NCBI GenBank assembly: GCA_963970005.1
Contig: CAXAMN010000002.1
Span: 1,336,200-1,400,199 of the forward strand
Length of the DNA: 64,000 bases
Direction of reading: 5' to 3'
Source: Durusdinium trenchii
Lineage: Eukaryota > Sar > Dinophyceae > Suessiales > Symbiodiniaceae
Position numbers and translations under genes: made by a program. This document shows positions 20,662 through 32,204 of the stretch, one piece after another. Position 1 is the first letter of the stretch. Every line of letters starts with the position of its first letter. The notes below the pieces were generated by a model that did not search any database, was not told the origin of the DNA, and was given only the letters and a program-made list of their open reading frames with translations.

Positions 20662-21104
20662 ACCTGCAGGGATAAGATTCTTGAGGCATGCAACAGTTTG
20701 GAGATTTGGCGGTTGACACGCATGGAAAGAAACATGAACACACCCCTAACAAAAAAGAGAGGAAATATTTCAAAACACTCGCGTTTCACGCCTGCTGTAG
20801 CGCAGCGCGCTGTGCAGTGCGCAGTGCAACAGCCTGAGGCAGTCCCTGCTTCCATGGCGGCTTTTGGATCCACAGGTTCGGAACCTGGGAGGATCCAATG
20901 AAATACAGACTCCGGGCTGACCGAAGACCGTTTGTCAAAACACTTCTCCGGCTGTTCCTGTCGGTGCTGGAATGTGTTCCCCAGAAGAAGTTGATGATAA
21001 CATGGGACATGGAATGTGTTCCTGCGCTGCTCACAAAGTTTAGAGTCTATGGTGACATTAATTAGCATCATTTGCATAATTTGCCGCTGTTTGAGTGTTG
21101 GCAT
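20634..21104 (-). CDS. long open frame, unknown
   Basis: 156 codons are open on minus, with Cys/Ala-rich low-complexity sequence in the middle (from GCGCAGTGC-type repeats at 20800-20835). A + frame, 20662-20901, beginning right after the CTGACCTGCAG acceptor-like site, is an alternative. Confidence 0.25.
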   Translation of the reverse strand: MPTLKQRQIMQMMLINVTIDSKLCEQRRNTFHVPCYHQLLLGNTFQHRQEQPEKCFDKRSSVSPESVFHWILPGSEPVDPKAAMEAGTASGCCTAHCTARCATAGVKRECFEIFPLFFVRGVFMFLSMRVNRQISKLLHASRILSLQVSLTSFDWS

Positions 21105-22169
21105 TTAGCAACCATCATCATCCACTACTGGGTGAAACAGTCGAAGGGTGCCCAAAAGCATGAGAATTTAAGGTTTGGATTTTGATGCGTGGCCGGCGTG
21201 GCCATAGCGAAATCCTATCCAAAGCAGCCCAAAGGAAATAAAACTGTTTGCGATGTAGGATGGGTGATGGGACCATATTGGACCTACACAGGCCACGAGG
21301 CACTTTGTCGTGCTATGCAACAGCTGCCCGGAAACCCTGAAGTATTTAGTACAATGCCTTAGCACCTGGGTTTGCAATGGTCTAGAGTCTATATATTCCA
21401 ACTGGGATCCCTTCAGTTCAAGTCAATCAAACTAGGACATTATTTGGTGAAGACACTTCATTCTAGGTCTAATTTCTTTCATGTCAGTGTCCCCGTTACC
21501 TGAAATAATGGAATGATTCATCCAATGTCTCCAGGAGGCTTGAAACGCACGCCGCGCCCCCTTTTGAGGCCAGTTTGGCGGGCCACGGTCCTCGCGTGGT
21601 GCGGAACCTCCGAGTAAAGGGACCGCCGCTTGGGTGGACCCATCGACGCCAAATCAGCTGTGAATCACAATCAATCACCCACCAACACCATACTCTACAC
21701 ATTTGCTGCTGGGGCTCGGATCATTGGCTCCTTTTCTTTCGAGGCGGACGCCGTGGTGTCGCTAGAAAAACGTTAGTTAGGACAAAGTGGATCACCTCCA
21801 GGTCATCTTTTCGGGGGCTTTGGAGACATCCCACTTGAATCCAACAGGTGAAAAGTTCAGTTCACCTTTGATTTTGATGGGAAACGGCTCGGGGGTCAGC
21901 AATCCAGCATTGGAAGGCGCCCAAAGGGACCCCTCAAAGGCTCCACCGCTGTTGAAGCGAACTAAGCGTCTCAGCCGGTCCCAGGGCATGTCACACATCA
22001 CGGTGCTCAATGTTGCTCGTCGCGGTTTTAGGACCATTTGGTGGATCATGTCCCTGGGTTTGGCAGTCGGCCATTCGGTACGGGAAAAAAACACACACAG
22101 CGGTCGACTGTCGACCCTAGAGGTGTTCACTTCAGTGGACATGGCGACGCCATCCAATGCAGCAGAGAG

Positions 22170-22228
22170 GCTGGATGGATCTCTTCAGAGCTCTTGAGTT
22201 GGATGGACCCCTTCAGAGCTCCTACGTA
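22170..22228 (+). repeat. TGGATGGA-CTTCAGAGCTC duplication
   Basis: CTGGATGGATCTCTTCAGAG and GTTGGATGGACCCCTTCAGAG are about 32 bases apart. Confidence 0.75.
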
Positions 22229-22632
22229 CAAGCTTCTTGCATATCTTCTTGCGTTCTTTTTTGTGCTTGGCCGGGCGGCGCTCACAGTAACGTCTTGTGT
22301 GAGTTCTATGTTGTGCAGAGAAATCACAAGTCACGTTCGAAGACGGCTTGGCACAAAGTCACGGCGCGGCAAGGCTTGGCCCCTACGACAAGATCTTGCT
22401 TGGCCCTCCGTGTGCGGACGCCAAGCATGGCCGAGCTGCAGGGCTTTTCTGATATCCGATCTGCACCGTCCGTTGTGGAGTTGAGCTCCGCATGCGGTTG
22501 TTGATCCACTCCAACTCTAAGCCGCTTCCTGAAAGCCTGTCTCGGCGGCCCAGCCCCCGCTCTGGACTGTCGGACTATTGAGGTCGGGGAACACCACCCC
22601 GACTCCGTGCCACTCTGTGGCTTGTAATTTTT

Positions 22633-22845
22633 GTGGAGTTTGTGTTATACAGACTAGTGCCAGCAGCCAGGGCCATTTGTTCCTTGCCTTGCTATAGCCA
22701 GTTGATGCTTTCAGAGCTTGATGGGCCCTTTGCAATCTTGTTTCACTTAAGCTGCCCTGCAAACATTGAGGTGTTCTGTGTTCGCATGTTTGACAACGAT
22801 TCTATTGTTCAACATATATTATATATATGGTTGCTACGGACATGA
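22633..22845 (+). CDS. possible exon, unknown
   Basis: An acceptor-like TGATGCTTTCAG|AGCTTG is followed by a hydrophobic, Cys-containing frame (ILFHLSCPANIEVFCVRMF). No donor was fixed. Confidence 0.28.
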   Translation: MEFVLYRLVPAARAICSLPCYSQLMLSELDGPFAILFHLSCPANIEVFCVRMFDNDSIVQHILYIWLLRT

Positions 22846-23409
22846 GTCATGAGGTGCTGAGGTGAGTGATTTTGCAACTTGGCCTAATCACAAGACCCTC
22901 ACCCCAACCATTCCAACGGTTGATCAATTGGATCAATTGCTGGCATGGTCGATCAATACAAGTACGACTACTGTGCAGTCCGTCATGCTAATCCAACTAA
23001 TTAGTTTACTTTAGTCCTTGGAATCCCGATAAATTGCCGTCCACCGCTTGAAACCACCAAGAACTATGGCACTTGAGCTCCCAAAGACATTGACTTGCCT
23101 TAGCAGCTGGTCTTTGACCTAGTGGGGCGTGGGGAAGAAACATGACGAAACATGTATATATAGAAACATATTATATAGAAACTGTTAGTTCAGACCTTTG
23201 TTCCGAACCGAACTCCCGAAGATGTTCCACTTTTACGCCGAAGGATCCAGAGTTGGTTGACTGTGGTCGTGAGTGGTAAGTGGCAACGTGGTATTTCTGG
23301 TTCAATATCCACTGCCAATCGACTCCCAATCAATCAGCGTCCCAATCCAAGTTTTCAAAGCCTCAAATCCTGCCGGGCCGAAGCTTGTTCAACATGTTTT
23401 TGTCCTTCA

Positions 23410-23848
23410 GGTCCAAAGACCCCGTAAAGCCAGGTACTTTACCTCATTGAGTAGTGTTTTCCCCAACTGTCAGGTGAGGGTTGTTAGATTTATGTCAGCT
23501 CGTGCCCTCCTCCTCCTGCTCTTCCTCGTCCTTCTCGTCCTCCGCGTCGTCCTGAACCGCGAGCCAATCACAAGCACGGCCACAAACACACAACCACCAA
23601 GACACACGTACAGCACACAACCACAGCACACAACCACAACACACAACCACAGCACACAACCACAATCACAGCACACAACCGAGTCCCACAAACAAAGTCG
23701 AGAACCACAAAATTCACGACCCTGGCAACATGCTCCTCACCATGGGATGAAGACAAGTGATTGACATGTCATGGTGTGGATCACTCAAAGTAGAGTGATT
23801 GTAGACCAACTCGAGTCAAATGAGGTCAAGCTGACCTGCAGCTTGGGC
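23410..23848 (+). repeat. dispersed repeat, copy split by insertion
   Basis: The left half (23410-23468) and right half (23805-23848) match 20573-20661, where they are contiguous. The inserted 335 bases contain the CACAACC microsatellite. After 23848 the + frame reads LGLPNSGISADAASTLDNCA, as an exon would. Confidence 0.65.
23577..23690. repeat. (CACAACCA)n microsatellite
   Basis: Degenerate ACACAACCACAG units. The 163-codon frame through it is low-complexity Thr/Gln/His and is not called. Confidence 0.9.
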
Positions 23849-24778
23849 CTCCCAAACTCTGGAATCTCAGCTGACGCTGCGTCGACACTGGACAACTGCG
23901 CGGATGTCAGGCACCGATGACAAAGCTTTGCTGAGAGGTGCTGCAGGAGGACTTACGAGATGGTCACCCTCCATGCCCAAGGTGCCCGGCTGGGTGTGTT
24001 GATGTTAATGAAAACACACGTGGAACCAGTTATATAATTAGTCTGGGGAGAGGGAAGAGCGGAAGAACCACTGACGGTGTCGCTTCAGTGGCTCCAGGTG
24101 TTCCGCAAATTCTTCCAAATAGATCAAAGCTGCCGGTACTTCTAGTTTTGCTCATCCAGGTGGTCACACCCATTGCGTTGTGCCAGTGCTGTGGAGCTCT
24201 TGGGACTTGAAGTTCATTGATTTTAAGTGGGTGCTTGGCTTTAGGGCCGTGAAGCTAGAAACGATATGAAACGATACATTTTCCGTACCAGCGATCAGTT
24301 TTGAGCCAGTCTCTGCCAGGGGCCATGGGAGATCCACTTTTGTTCCCCCAATTGGTCCCCATGCAAGGACCCTGTATCCCAGACCAAATGAGCCTGTGCT
24401 GCTGGCTCAAGCCAGGTCATTCATGGGGAACCATGAAGAACCTCCACTCCAAAAAACATAGAAACGCTTCGAGTGCTCCAAAAAAAAACATGGCGGTCCA
24501 CGGAAACCGTCGGTGTTGCCGAAGCTGTGCGCTGTGCGCTCGAGCCCGGTCTGGCAGGTCAGCGGCGAGCCTTGATCTCGGTTCTGAGATTCTGTGGTCA
24601 AGTGGATTGCTGAGCACATTCTCAATACAATCAGAAATATATACCCGAAAATGGTTCTGGGAATATCTTTTTAAAAACAGCGGGGTTGTCCGCTTCCATG
24701 TTTGTTGGAGGGAGGGGTGAAGCATGGTTTTTCACGCCCAAATTGGGTAGAAACAACCGAATTGGGCCCGCCAAAACT

Positions 24779-24860
24779 GTAGCTGTAGCAGTTGTAGTAG
24801 TAGTAGTAGCAGCAGCAGCAGCAGCAGTAGTAGTAGCTGTTGTTGTTGTTGTTGTTGTTT
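24779..24860. repeat. (GTA)n(GCA)n(GTT)n microsatellite
   Basis: GTA, then (GCA)7, GTA and (GTT)7 blocks in sequence. Confidence 0.95.
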
Positions 24861-25130
24861 TCAAACCATTCCAAACGGATACATTCCCCCAAAGAAACAT
24901 AAATAACAACTCGGCAGGCAAGTTCGATGAGAGTTCCTCTTTGTGGCATGAGAATGTATAAGGTGTTTTGATATTAGGACGAGGAACAACACACCACATC
25001 ATATATACAATATGTTACATTAATTTTATGTGTTGTTTTAATGCATAAATCATAAAAGTAAATGTTATGTTGTTTATCTATTCGTTTGTTATTGTTTAAA
25101 CACAAAAAGATTACATCTATTGTTTTTCAG

Positions 25131-25280
25131 GTTTGTGTCCGACATTTGGGGCATCCGAACGAGGCGACAACTGAAATGGCTCCACAACGCGCCTGGGGGA
25201 CTAGCGAGAGCGCGCCACAGAGCAGCGAGAGTTTGAGCGAATTCGGGGCGAGCAGTCTTGGAAGGGAGTGGGTGGTGTAG
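25131..25280 (+). CDS. probable terminal exon, Ser-rich tail
   Basis: One of the cleanest acceptors in the window (CTATTGTTTTTCAG|GTTTGT). Forty-nine codons follow in phase 0 and end with TAG. The tail is polar: VRHLGHPNEATTEMAPQRAW, then a Ser/Glu-rich end. It resembles a disordered C-terminus. The upstream exon is unknown. Confidence 0.5.
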   Translation, partial: VCVRHLGHPNEATTEMAPQRAWGTSESAPQSSESLSEFGASSLGREWVV

Positions 25281-25433
25281 GGGAATATGTTGTATTTTTG
25301 TTAAGCAAAAACTGTAAATATAAGGACGAGGACCGCAAAACCACTTGACAACTATACCCTCTGACGAACAGATCACATGGATTGCATGGCCTTTGGGAAT
25401 AATTATGACCTATGACTGTCCTCTAGGGGTGAA

Positions 25434-25464
25434 CTCCACTTCCATGTGAGTGAGACAGAGTGTA
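25434..25464 (+). repeat. right half of the foldback element
   Basis: TCCACTTCCATGTGAGTGAG then ACAGAGTGTA matches 1737-1766 with one difference. No left arm is seen. Confidence 0.7.
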
Positions 25465-25999
25465 CAACGTTCTCCTGTGTTTTGGTGTCAATGGTGTTTG
25501 GAACCTTCTTAGCCTGAGCAACCATGGGAAACCTCCGACACCCTCGTATCAACACGTTCCAATAGGAAGATGGGGCCAAATTGTACAGGGAACGGTTCAT
25601 CGGTTCATGTTGTTTTGCTCTTCGTCAGTCTGAGTGGGACTCCTCTTCAAAATTTGTGAGTTGAAGAACCAGTCACCAGGTCACAAGCTAGAACCCCACT
25701 CTTTTCCTAGGCCACTTCCTCCATGGTGATCTTCCGGTCTCAGGCTTTGGCTTTTGCGTGAGGGCGGCACTGTGGTCTTCTTTACGCGGGCGCAAGGAAG
25801 CCTGGGATGACTGGCTTGCGCAGGTGAACAGCAAACTGTGTTTGGCGACAAAGATGGTGCTGTAGATTTATCAGGAAATCAGCCACTGGACCATACATGG
25901 TTTTTTTGGAGAAGCCAGTCGTGTAAGAAGCGCCGCAGCCAGATTTTGCCGGATCCTTGGTGCCTTCTTAGTTTGAAGAAGCCTGGATGATGTAGGATG

Positions 26000-26560
26000 A
26001 CATTTCTGCATATTTACGCAATGTATCATTTATGATATCTATTATAGACTTTGCATGTCCGCTAGATCTCAATGATCATGGGCCATCCAAAAGTTGGACT
26101 GATTGTTGGGAGAATTGAGATTATTCAGAAGCGGGCCATAGGTTGGCAAGCACTTGTTTGACACTCTACGCTGCCCCTAAATTCTCTTAATCAAACATCG
26201 TTGTCCTATACCAGTCCCCACACACTCTTTGTATGCAATACTTATATACATACATTGGCATTGGGGTGGTTAATTTAGGGGGGGTGAATGTAGGTCCATG
26301 TTGTGAAATCCGAAGAGCTTTGGCTTGAGTGGTGACTTGCTTGATTCATTGGTTGTTAAGCTTAACTCCGGGATTGTTGGAGGTTCTTTTTGAGCTGTCT
26401 CATCCCTGTGGCATTTATATGGCCCTAAACCCCTTTTATCAATTTTTTTATCTAATTATTAATATGTCTTAAGGATTTTAAGGCTTTCAGGTGGGTTCGG
26501 AGGGCATGACAAGCTCCCTTCCCACAGTACAATCGTGAGGGCATGACAGCCCCCCTTGGT
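26000..26560. other. no gene supported
   Basis: AT-richer sequence without a convincing exon. Confidence 0.5.
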
Positions 26561-26589
26561 CAGGGGGGATGTGTCTGAATTTCTTGCAG

Positions 26590-26917
26590 GGGCTCGGTGC
26601 TTGATTTGGGTGTCCCTGTTTTCAAGGGCAAAAAGGTGCGCTCGTGTTACTGTATTACCTGGTTTCATGAGGAGAAACTTGGCAAAGACATGCGAAGAAG
26701 GGAGTTTAGCTTCCTTTCACGATTCTGCTTGGCCAAGACATGTCACTTCGAAACCACTCAAACCACCTTGAGTCAATCCAGAGTCCCCGGTCGCGCTTTT
26801 TGGGCAACTTTGGGTCCAAACCCCAAACCATCCCCGGTCGCCCTCCCAGAGTCCTCCGCCAGGGTCGCCAGCGACCCACCGATCCGAGGTTATCGCCCGA
26901 TGAGGGAGATCACGTGA
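26590..26917 (+). CDS. probable exon, unknown
   Basis: Acceptor GAATTTCTTGCAG|GGGCTC, then 108 codons to TGA. The first half looks folded (LDLGVPVFKGKKVRSCYCIT, WFHEEKLGKDMRRREF); the second half is Pro/Arg-rich. Overlapping frames at 26740-27021 (+) and 26890-27102 (-) are also open in the GC-rich end, so the 3' limit is uncertain. No family is recognised. Confidence 0.48.
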
Positions 26918-27559
26918 TCCAGCGGCTCTTTCGGCGGGTGGAAGGCGTGTTTGACCTCAAGGCGCGTTCGGCCGAAGGCGGACGGGCGAGGTTCTCGCAC
27001 GAATTCTCGCATGGCAGTTGAGGGGCACATGGGCGAGGAGTTTCCCTCACCATCCTTGGAGCCTCCGAACTGGAGGGTGTTGACCTCTGCATAGTAGATC
27101 ATAGTAGGGGTCTGGGAGTCTGGGCCCTTAAAAGCTTCTAGGTAGAGGATCCACGGAAAAAGGAGGCGGACTGGACGTTCAAGGGAGCTGGACGTTCAAG
27201 GGCGTGGAACTGGGGGAATCGGAGGAGGGGAAGCACTTGGAGGAGTGAAGAGCATTTTTGCACCATCTGTAGGACAGCCTGACTTTGGATTCCAAGGATT
27301 TTCCCAAAGTAGCTGCCTAGGGGTCTTGATCTATCACTCGCTACAGCCCGCTAGAAAGGGTCCTGGTATTACAGGGTCCTTGAGGTGTGGGGGAAAACCT
27401 TGTGGTTTGGGAGTGACTGAGAAGCCCACTGAAGTGTTGACGTTCTTTGCACTTTGGTGCAATCCTAGCCTTAGCCTGGTGTGTGAATGGCATACAGTAA
27501 TCCTTTCTGTATTTGATGTATCCGTGGCTTCAAGTGAACTGCATGAAGCATCTTGAACA

Positions 27560-28190
27560 TTATAGAGATAATTTCATTTGCACAAGAACGTTACATTCAG
27601 ATGGTCGGAAACAATAGTGGACTCCAAAACATTGAGGGGACTTGCACATTGGAGGAGGATGGAATAACGACACTGTTAATGTTAAAAGGATCGTACCTCA
27701 AATGAAACAACAACGGGTATTGGCAGGTAAAACCAGTATGTTGGACGGGGAAAGCAATGACCCGGAACCCATGCTTTTTCGCCTATCGCCTATAATATAG
27801 TCATTAATATGTTTTAAGTGAGTTGAAACGAGTTGAAACCACCTAACCAGTTCCTTTTCGTGAACCTTTCCTTGGAGGGTCCTCCTGGTGGTTGTTCTTC
27901 CCTGCGACGCTAGGTCTTGGCAGTGGATGAGTTGGTGTCACGCCACTGGGAGAAATTCAAGGGCATTTGACACCGATGGAACCAGCACTGCGGTGGAGTC
28001 TGAAATGTCAGTCACAGACCTCAAGAGACGGCAGACGAAGGGTCCTGGGATGACTCTCGGTGAAGTTCATGGTTAAGTCGGATGGGTTTGTTTGAAGCAG
28101 ATGATTTTCCAATAGGCGTTTGTAAGAGATCTTGATGTGCAGACCATGGTTGATGCGGGAGCATCTTCCATTCTGGAGTGGATTCTTAAT
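27560..28190. other. no gene supported
   Basis: Only short open frames without splice support. Confidence 0.5.
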
Positions 28191-28196
28191 GGATGT

Positions 28197-28379
28197 TTAG
28201 TTTTCAACGGCTTTTGGCAGATATGCACCAGGGGCACCAGATTCTACCAAAGTTTGGTCTACAGACATAATCCGATGTCTGTTTATGGGGCGTGGTTCGA
28301 ATAGCGTGCCACAGATTCTGTTTGGGAAGCGGCCCTCATGGGCAATTGATGGGTGAATTTGGTAGTCTTTATCCCTCAC
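28197..28379 (-). CDS. probable terminal exon, unknown
   Basis: 60 codons to TAA at 28197. Globular-looking: YQIHPSIAHEGRFPNRICGT, then FEPRPINRHRIMSVDQTLVE. The + strand is stop-rich here, which favours minus. The acceptor was not fixed. Confidence 0.45.
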   Translation of the reverse strand: MRDKDYQIHPSIAHEGRFPNRICGTLFEPRPINRHRIMSVDQTLVESGAPGAYLPKAVEN

Positions 28380-28521
28380 CTACACTTGGTTTTAGTGAAG
28401 CCATGTTCCCATTGGCTTTCCGTATGTTTGCTTGTAGCTAAGGTTCAAGAATCCAAGAATATGTTGGTACTCACCAACCAGCTCGTTTCAACAAAAGAGC
28501 TTGGAAACGACCACAGTCCCA

Positions 28522-28770
28522 TCATGTCCCATACAGGTCCCTCAGACGAGTGTTTTCACATGTTGACGGTGCGGGCACATGTTGACGGTCTGGCCGCTGC
28601 CCTGGGTTGCATCCTCCCCAAAAGACCATCAGTCGACTTGGGTGTAGCAAGGACGTTGAAGAAACATCGTCTCCAATGGCCGTGAGATGCGGCATGGTGG
28701 TTCCGCATGTCACGGTGATGTGACGCAAATCCATGTGTACAAGATCCTTTTCACGGTAAAACCGTAGCAA
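28522..28770 (-). CDS. probable exon, unknown
   Basis: 82 codons on minus to TGA: LRFYREKDLVHMDLRHITVT, later SRLMVFWGGCNPGQRPDRQH. CCGTCAACATGTG occurs twice, 17 bases apart, near its end. The same strand just upstream (28775-28898) is open and ends at a donor-like TACG|GTTTTA. The + strand 28777-29007 is also open. Confidence 0.4.
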   Translation of the reverse strand: MLRFYREKDLVHMDLRHITVTCGTTMPHLTAIGDDVSSTSLLHPSRLMVFWGGCNPGQRPDRQHVPAPSTCENTRLRDLYGT

Positions 28771-29327
28771 ATATAGATGGTCAAAGCAATAAGCATCCGC
28801 GTCGAAATCCAGCTAAGACCAAAACTCTTGAAGGGCGCTCGCACTGATCTGCCGGCGCTCCAAAGAAGTGGTGGTCCAACCAAAGCAATTGTAATCAATT
28901 ATATATGGGCGTGTGTTAGGGAGACCTTCCACGGACCCCGGGGAAGAAGGAAAATAGACCAAAGCCAATTGCTTGGGGGGTCTCCCTATTCAAATACACA
29001 CCCATGAGAACTCCACTCTTGGAAGTTTTCACATCGACATGCATCCTCCTTGCACCATCCGGTTCGTGCGTATTTTTTTGGGGGGGACCTCCCAACCAAT
29101 GGGTCTTTTATGGTCTTTTGGAGCTTTCAATAGTCCACCTGACACCCCATCCATTGTCCGGTTCGACACCGGTCTCGGTCTCCAAGGTTTGGTGCCCGGA
29201 CTCTGTTGTGAGTCGACAGATTGGGGTTCCAAGCTCAGACGGTTCGACCGATGTCCTTTATTAGCCAGTGGCCCTGCCTCCTTGCTTAATGAAGAAGGGG
29301 ACGAGTTCACTACTAGCAATAGGAAGC

Positions 29328-29359
29328 TACTACACATGGACGCAGGATAGCTCACGCAC
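29328..29359 (+). repeat. dispersed repeat, partner at 19931-19963
   Basis: CTACTACACATGGACGCAGG then ATAGCTCACGCAC; see 19931. Confidence 0.75.
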
Positions 29360-29469
29360 TATTCATTTGGTTCCTAGATTTGGTGAAACTATTCATTTGG
29401 TTCCTAGCATGTGATCCGATCCGCCTTATTCACCGATTTTGTTTTCACAAAACAGTAATAAAACATTAC

Positions 29470-29613
29470 CAACGTGTGAAAAAAGTATTCGCCAGCGTCT
29501 TCCTTCGTCTTGAGTCTTGAACGCTTGAATGTGCCATCCAATTCATAATTCACCGTTGAGTACATACCGCGTCTTACACCGGTGTGCTGTGTGGTGGTCG
29601 CACGTTTTGTCAT
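29470..29613 (-). CDS. probable exon, unknown
   Basis: The frame reads MYSTVNYELDGTFKRSRLKT and continues to EDAGEYFFHTL, ending at donor CACGTTG|GTAATG. The start is not fixed; the frame is open to about 29613. Confidence 0.42.
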
Positions 29614-29639
29614 TTGGGTCTGTTCTTACATAGACATAG

Positions 29640-29849
29640 AAATCCTCCGATACTTGTACGTGGAAGGACCATTGAGGAGCGAACGTTCGGATCGATCGCG
29701 AGTTGGGGAAGCTTTAAGAATATTGCTATTTGGAAGGAATCTACAGTCATAGCTATTTTGGGATCGGGGAGACCCACTGGCCCAGCCTGTGGTTTTTGCT
29801 GCCAAGCGAGCTGTTTGGAATCCGCAAACTGAGCTCTTGCCCTAGCCAA
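29640..29849 (-). CDS. possible exon, unknown
   Basis: The minus frame (PVGLPDPKIAMTVDSFQIAI and onward) ends at a consensus donor CTAT|GTAAGA. The + strand 29584-29832 is also open. Phase does not join with the 29470-29613 exon through any obvious acceptor. Confidence 0.35.
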
Positions 29850-30577
29850 CTAGCTGAAAATGGCCTACTATCCAGCCAGTAGCTTTGGAGTCAGAGGAAC
29901 ATCACCTTGGCAGCCCAGCCCAGTATCCGCGCCCCTCAGGTGCCTGGATCATGCCGGACAAGACGTATCTTGGTCGAGAAAGTTGCAGGAAGCCATCAAC
30001 TCATGGCCTATGCGCTTTACAAAGCTTTACAGGAGTAGCTGAGACGTGGGGGGCGACTGTTTGTTTCAAGGGGATATTGGCTAACAAAGCATCGATTGTT
30101 CTACCGGGGCATGGCATTTGACCAATGAAAACCAGATTGTTCGCCTGATGTTTAGGTCGATACTATTCACTGCAACAGTCAGACAAAGAATTGCCCCGAC
30201 TCCAACAAACATGGATTCCAAGGGGCCATGGTCCACTCCCTTGTTGGATAGAAGTGATTAAGTAACATTACTTTTAAGCTACAAAGACAAGTCTTTAATA
30301 AAGCCACCATCCAACCTACAAAAAGGGTTGGTATGTATGTGAACAAACCAGGATTGTTGATCCATCCAAGCATCAAAAAACTGTCCCAGTGATTGGAAGA
30401 CGAAGACGACCCTTCCAGGTCCTTTGGTCCCATGTTCTTCAGTCGCTTGCAGCTGCTTCGGCGAATGCACGTGGCTGGGAAGGCCCAGGAATGCCCAGGA
30501 ACATGGGCGTTTGGATCGGGGATTGGAGGCGGTTCCGAGGGCAGCCAATACATCAGGGCAGCCAAGTGTTGAGAGAC

Positions 30578-30940
30578 TTAGAGTTGCAAAGCGGAGTAAT
30601 TCAGCATGCACTCTAGGCTACCAGCACAACCCAGCGGCGTTTGTAGCGGGATTTGGGTCCTGAAACCACTTGGGTGGTCAAGCGTTGGACTTCTGGCCGC
30701 CTCTTTTTCTAGACCACTGCTGGGTAGTTGTCTGTTTGCACAAGGGCACGCGTTTTGTATGAAGAACCTGGACTTTCCTGCAAGCAAAGTCTCTTTCTTT
30801 ATGGTGAAAGCCTCCATCTTTCTCGACCCAAACGGAACATCGGACCTATGCTTTCTGTTTTTCCTCGGTCGCTGGCCAGCGACAAGCAGCCAGGGACTGT
30901 TGAGTCGGAATGTTGTATTTGTATGCATGCATACTTTCAA
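30578..30940 (-). CDS. long open frame, unknown
   Basis: 120 codons, basic in the middle and proline-containing at the end. The + strand is open over 30606-31163 as well. The strand is unresolved. Confidence 0.27.
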   Translation of the reverse strand: MKVCMHTNTTFRLNSPWLLVAGQRPRKNRKHRSDVPFGSRKMEAFTIKKETLLAGKSRFFIQNACPCANRQLPSSGLEKEAARSPTLDHPSGFRTQIPLQTPLGCAGSLECMLNYSALQL

Positions 30941-31539
30941 AACTCTGGAACTGTTCTTTCAACGTCTGTCGCACGTTGCCGCACTAAGGGCTGCGAAAGT
31001 CCCTCAAAGTTCATGCAGTTCTGAGTTCACGCAGAAGAGCTGCAGTGTTTCACCTGCGAGAAGAGCTTTGCAGACCTGCAATCACCCGACAGACATTAAG
31101 GGACAGAGTTTGGTGGATCGGTGCTGTCCAGCTGAAGTCGAGCCAAGACACCACACATTTTGAAAGGTCGGGTGCCATGAGTCCAAAGAGCACCCTTAGT
31201 TCGGTGCTTGAAGGACTCTAAGGTGTCCGAAATCCACTGAATTCGGCTCAAAACGCTTGCCCCATTTGGAATTCTGGAAGGTCTATGTACTGGAAGCATC
31301 GAATTCCTGGCTGGCCATTTAGCCTCGGTGATGTGAGGTACTGGCCGGCTGCTCGTCATTCAGCTACATGTGAACTGCCTGAAAACATTTCAACGAGATT
31401 CTTTACTTCAGAATCCATCAAAATCCTTTGTTCATCCCTCTCCACCCAACATCACCCAACATGATCGTATGTTTGCATCCCACAAAAGAAGACAAGAGCA
31501 ATGCACAACGATCGGCAACACATGATGAGCCCCAACGAC

Positions 31540-31844
31540 CTGGATGCTAAGCCCTAGATCAGCGGCTTTGTATAAACGTGCCAAAGACGTTTTGTGTGAC
31601 GACATGGTACGAACCCATGAATCATCCATCTGACGAACACCTGTTTCAACCTTGAGCGCCATGGCCCCAAAGACGGACCTGCTCAGATTGACCACAGCGT
31701 CCAGTGGGGACCACCCGACCGGCGTGGCACGGGCGTCCGTCGACATGAAGCACATTCTTTGCAACTGATGTAGATTCTTGATGAATACCCCGCCCCCATA
31801 TGAAGAGTTGTTCAATCCGAATGGAGGTGTAGTCCTGCAACATC
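31540..31844 (-). CDS. probable long exon, unknown protein
   Basis: Acceptor CCATCCACAG|GATGTT and donor CATCCAG|GTCGTT enclose 101 codons, phase 1 in and phase 0 out. Reading: TPPFGLNNSSYGGGVFIKNL, then SPLDAVVNLSRSVFGAMALK, then SLARLYKAADLGLSIQ. It looks like a folded domain with a Gly-rich turn and two helices. Read-through to TGA at 31432 is the alternative end. A second minus frame (31850-31993) may be the preceding exon. No known family is recognised. Confidence 0.52.
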
Positions 31845-32204
31845 CTGTGGATGGGTTGGAAGGATGTTAACTTCTGGGAGGAAGGGCATGGCATGCATGG
31901 GTTTTCCATCAACTTGTTGTTTCTGGCTAGCAGCCTAGACTTTACATCGCCCGAGCCCCTCTTTCTAAATGAGACGGAATCCCTAATTGGCAAGCAGCTC
32001 TCAATATCTCTCGATCAAATTTGGAGCTTAGAGGTTTCTCAACTCTGATATGCCTGCAGTTTGTTCATGCCGCTGCATGACCAGAGGGTACATTTGTTTT
32101 GCCCCGGTTGAAGGTACTTCCTTTGAGGAGCTTCCTGCCTTGAAATCGCATGTGGAGCCTTGGCAATGATGGGCTGGCCGAAAGGAGGTCCGAAGTTTCG
32201 GGTG

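Noticed and set aside
20800-20885. tRNA-like or structured RNA from GCGCAGTGC repeats and GGTTCGGAACCTGG
   Set aside because: No acceptor stem, anticodon arm or T-arm spacing could be laid out.
23273-23764. 163-codon + frame
   Set aside because: Half of it is the CACAACCA repeat, giving Thr/Gln/His low complexity. The rest overlaps a dispersed repeat.
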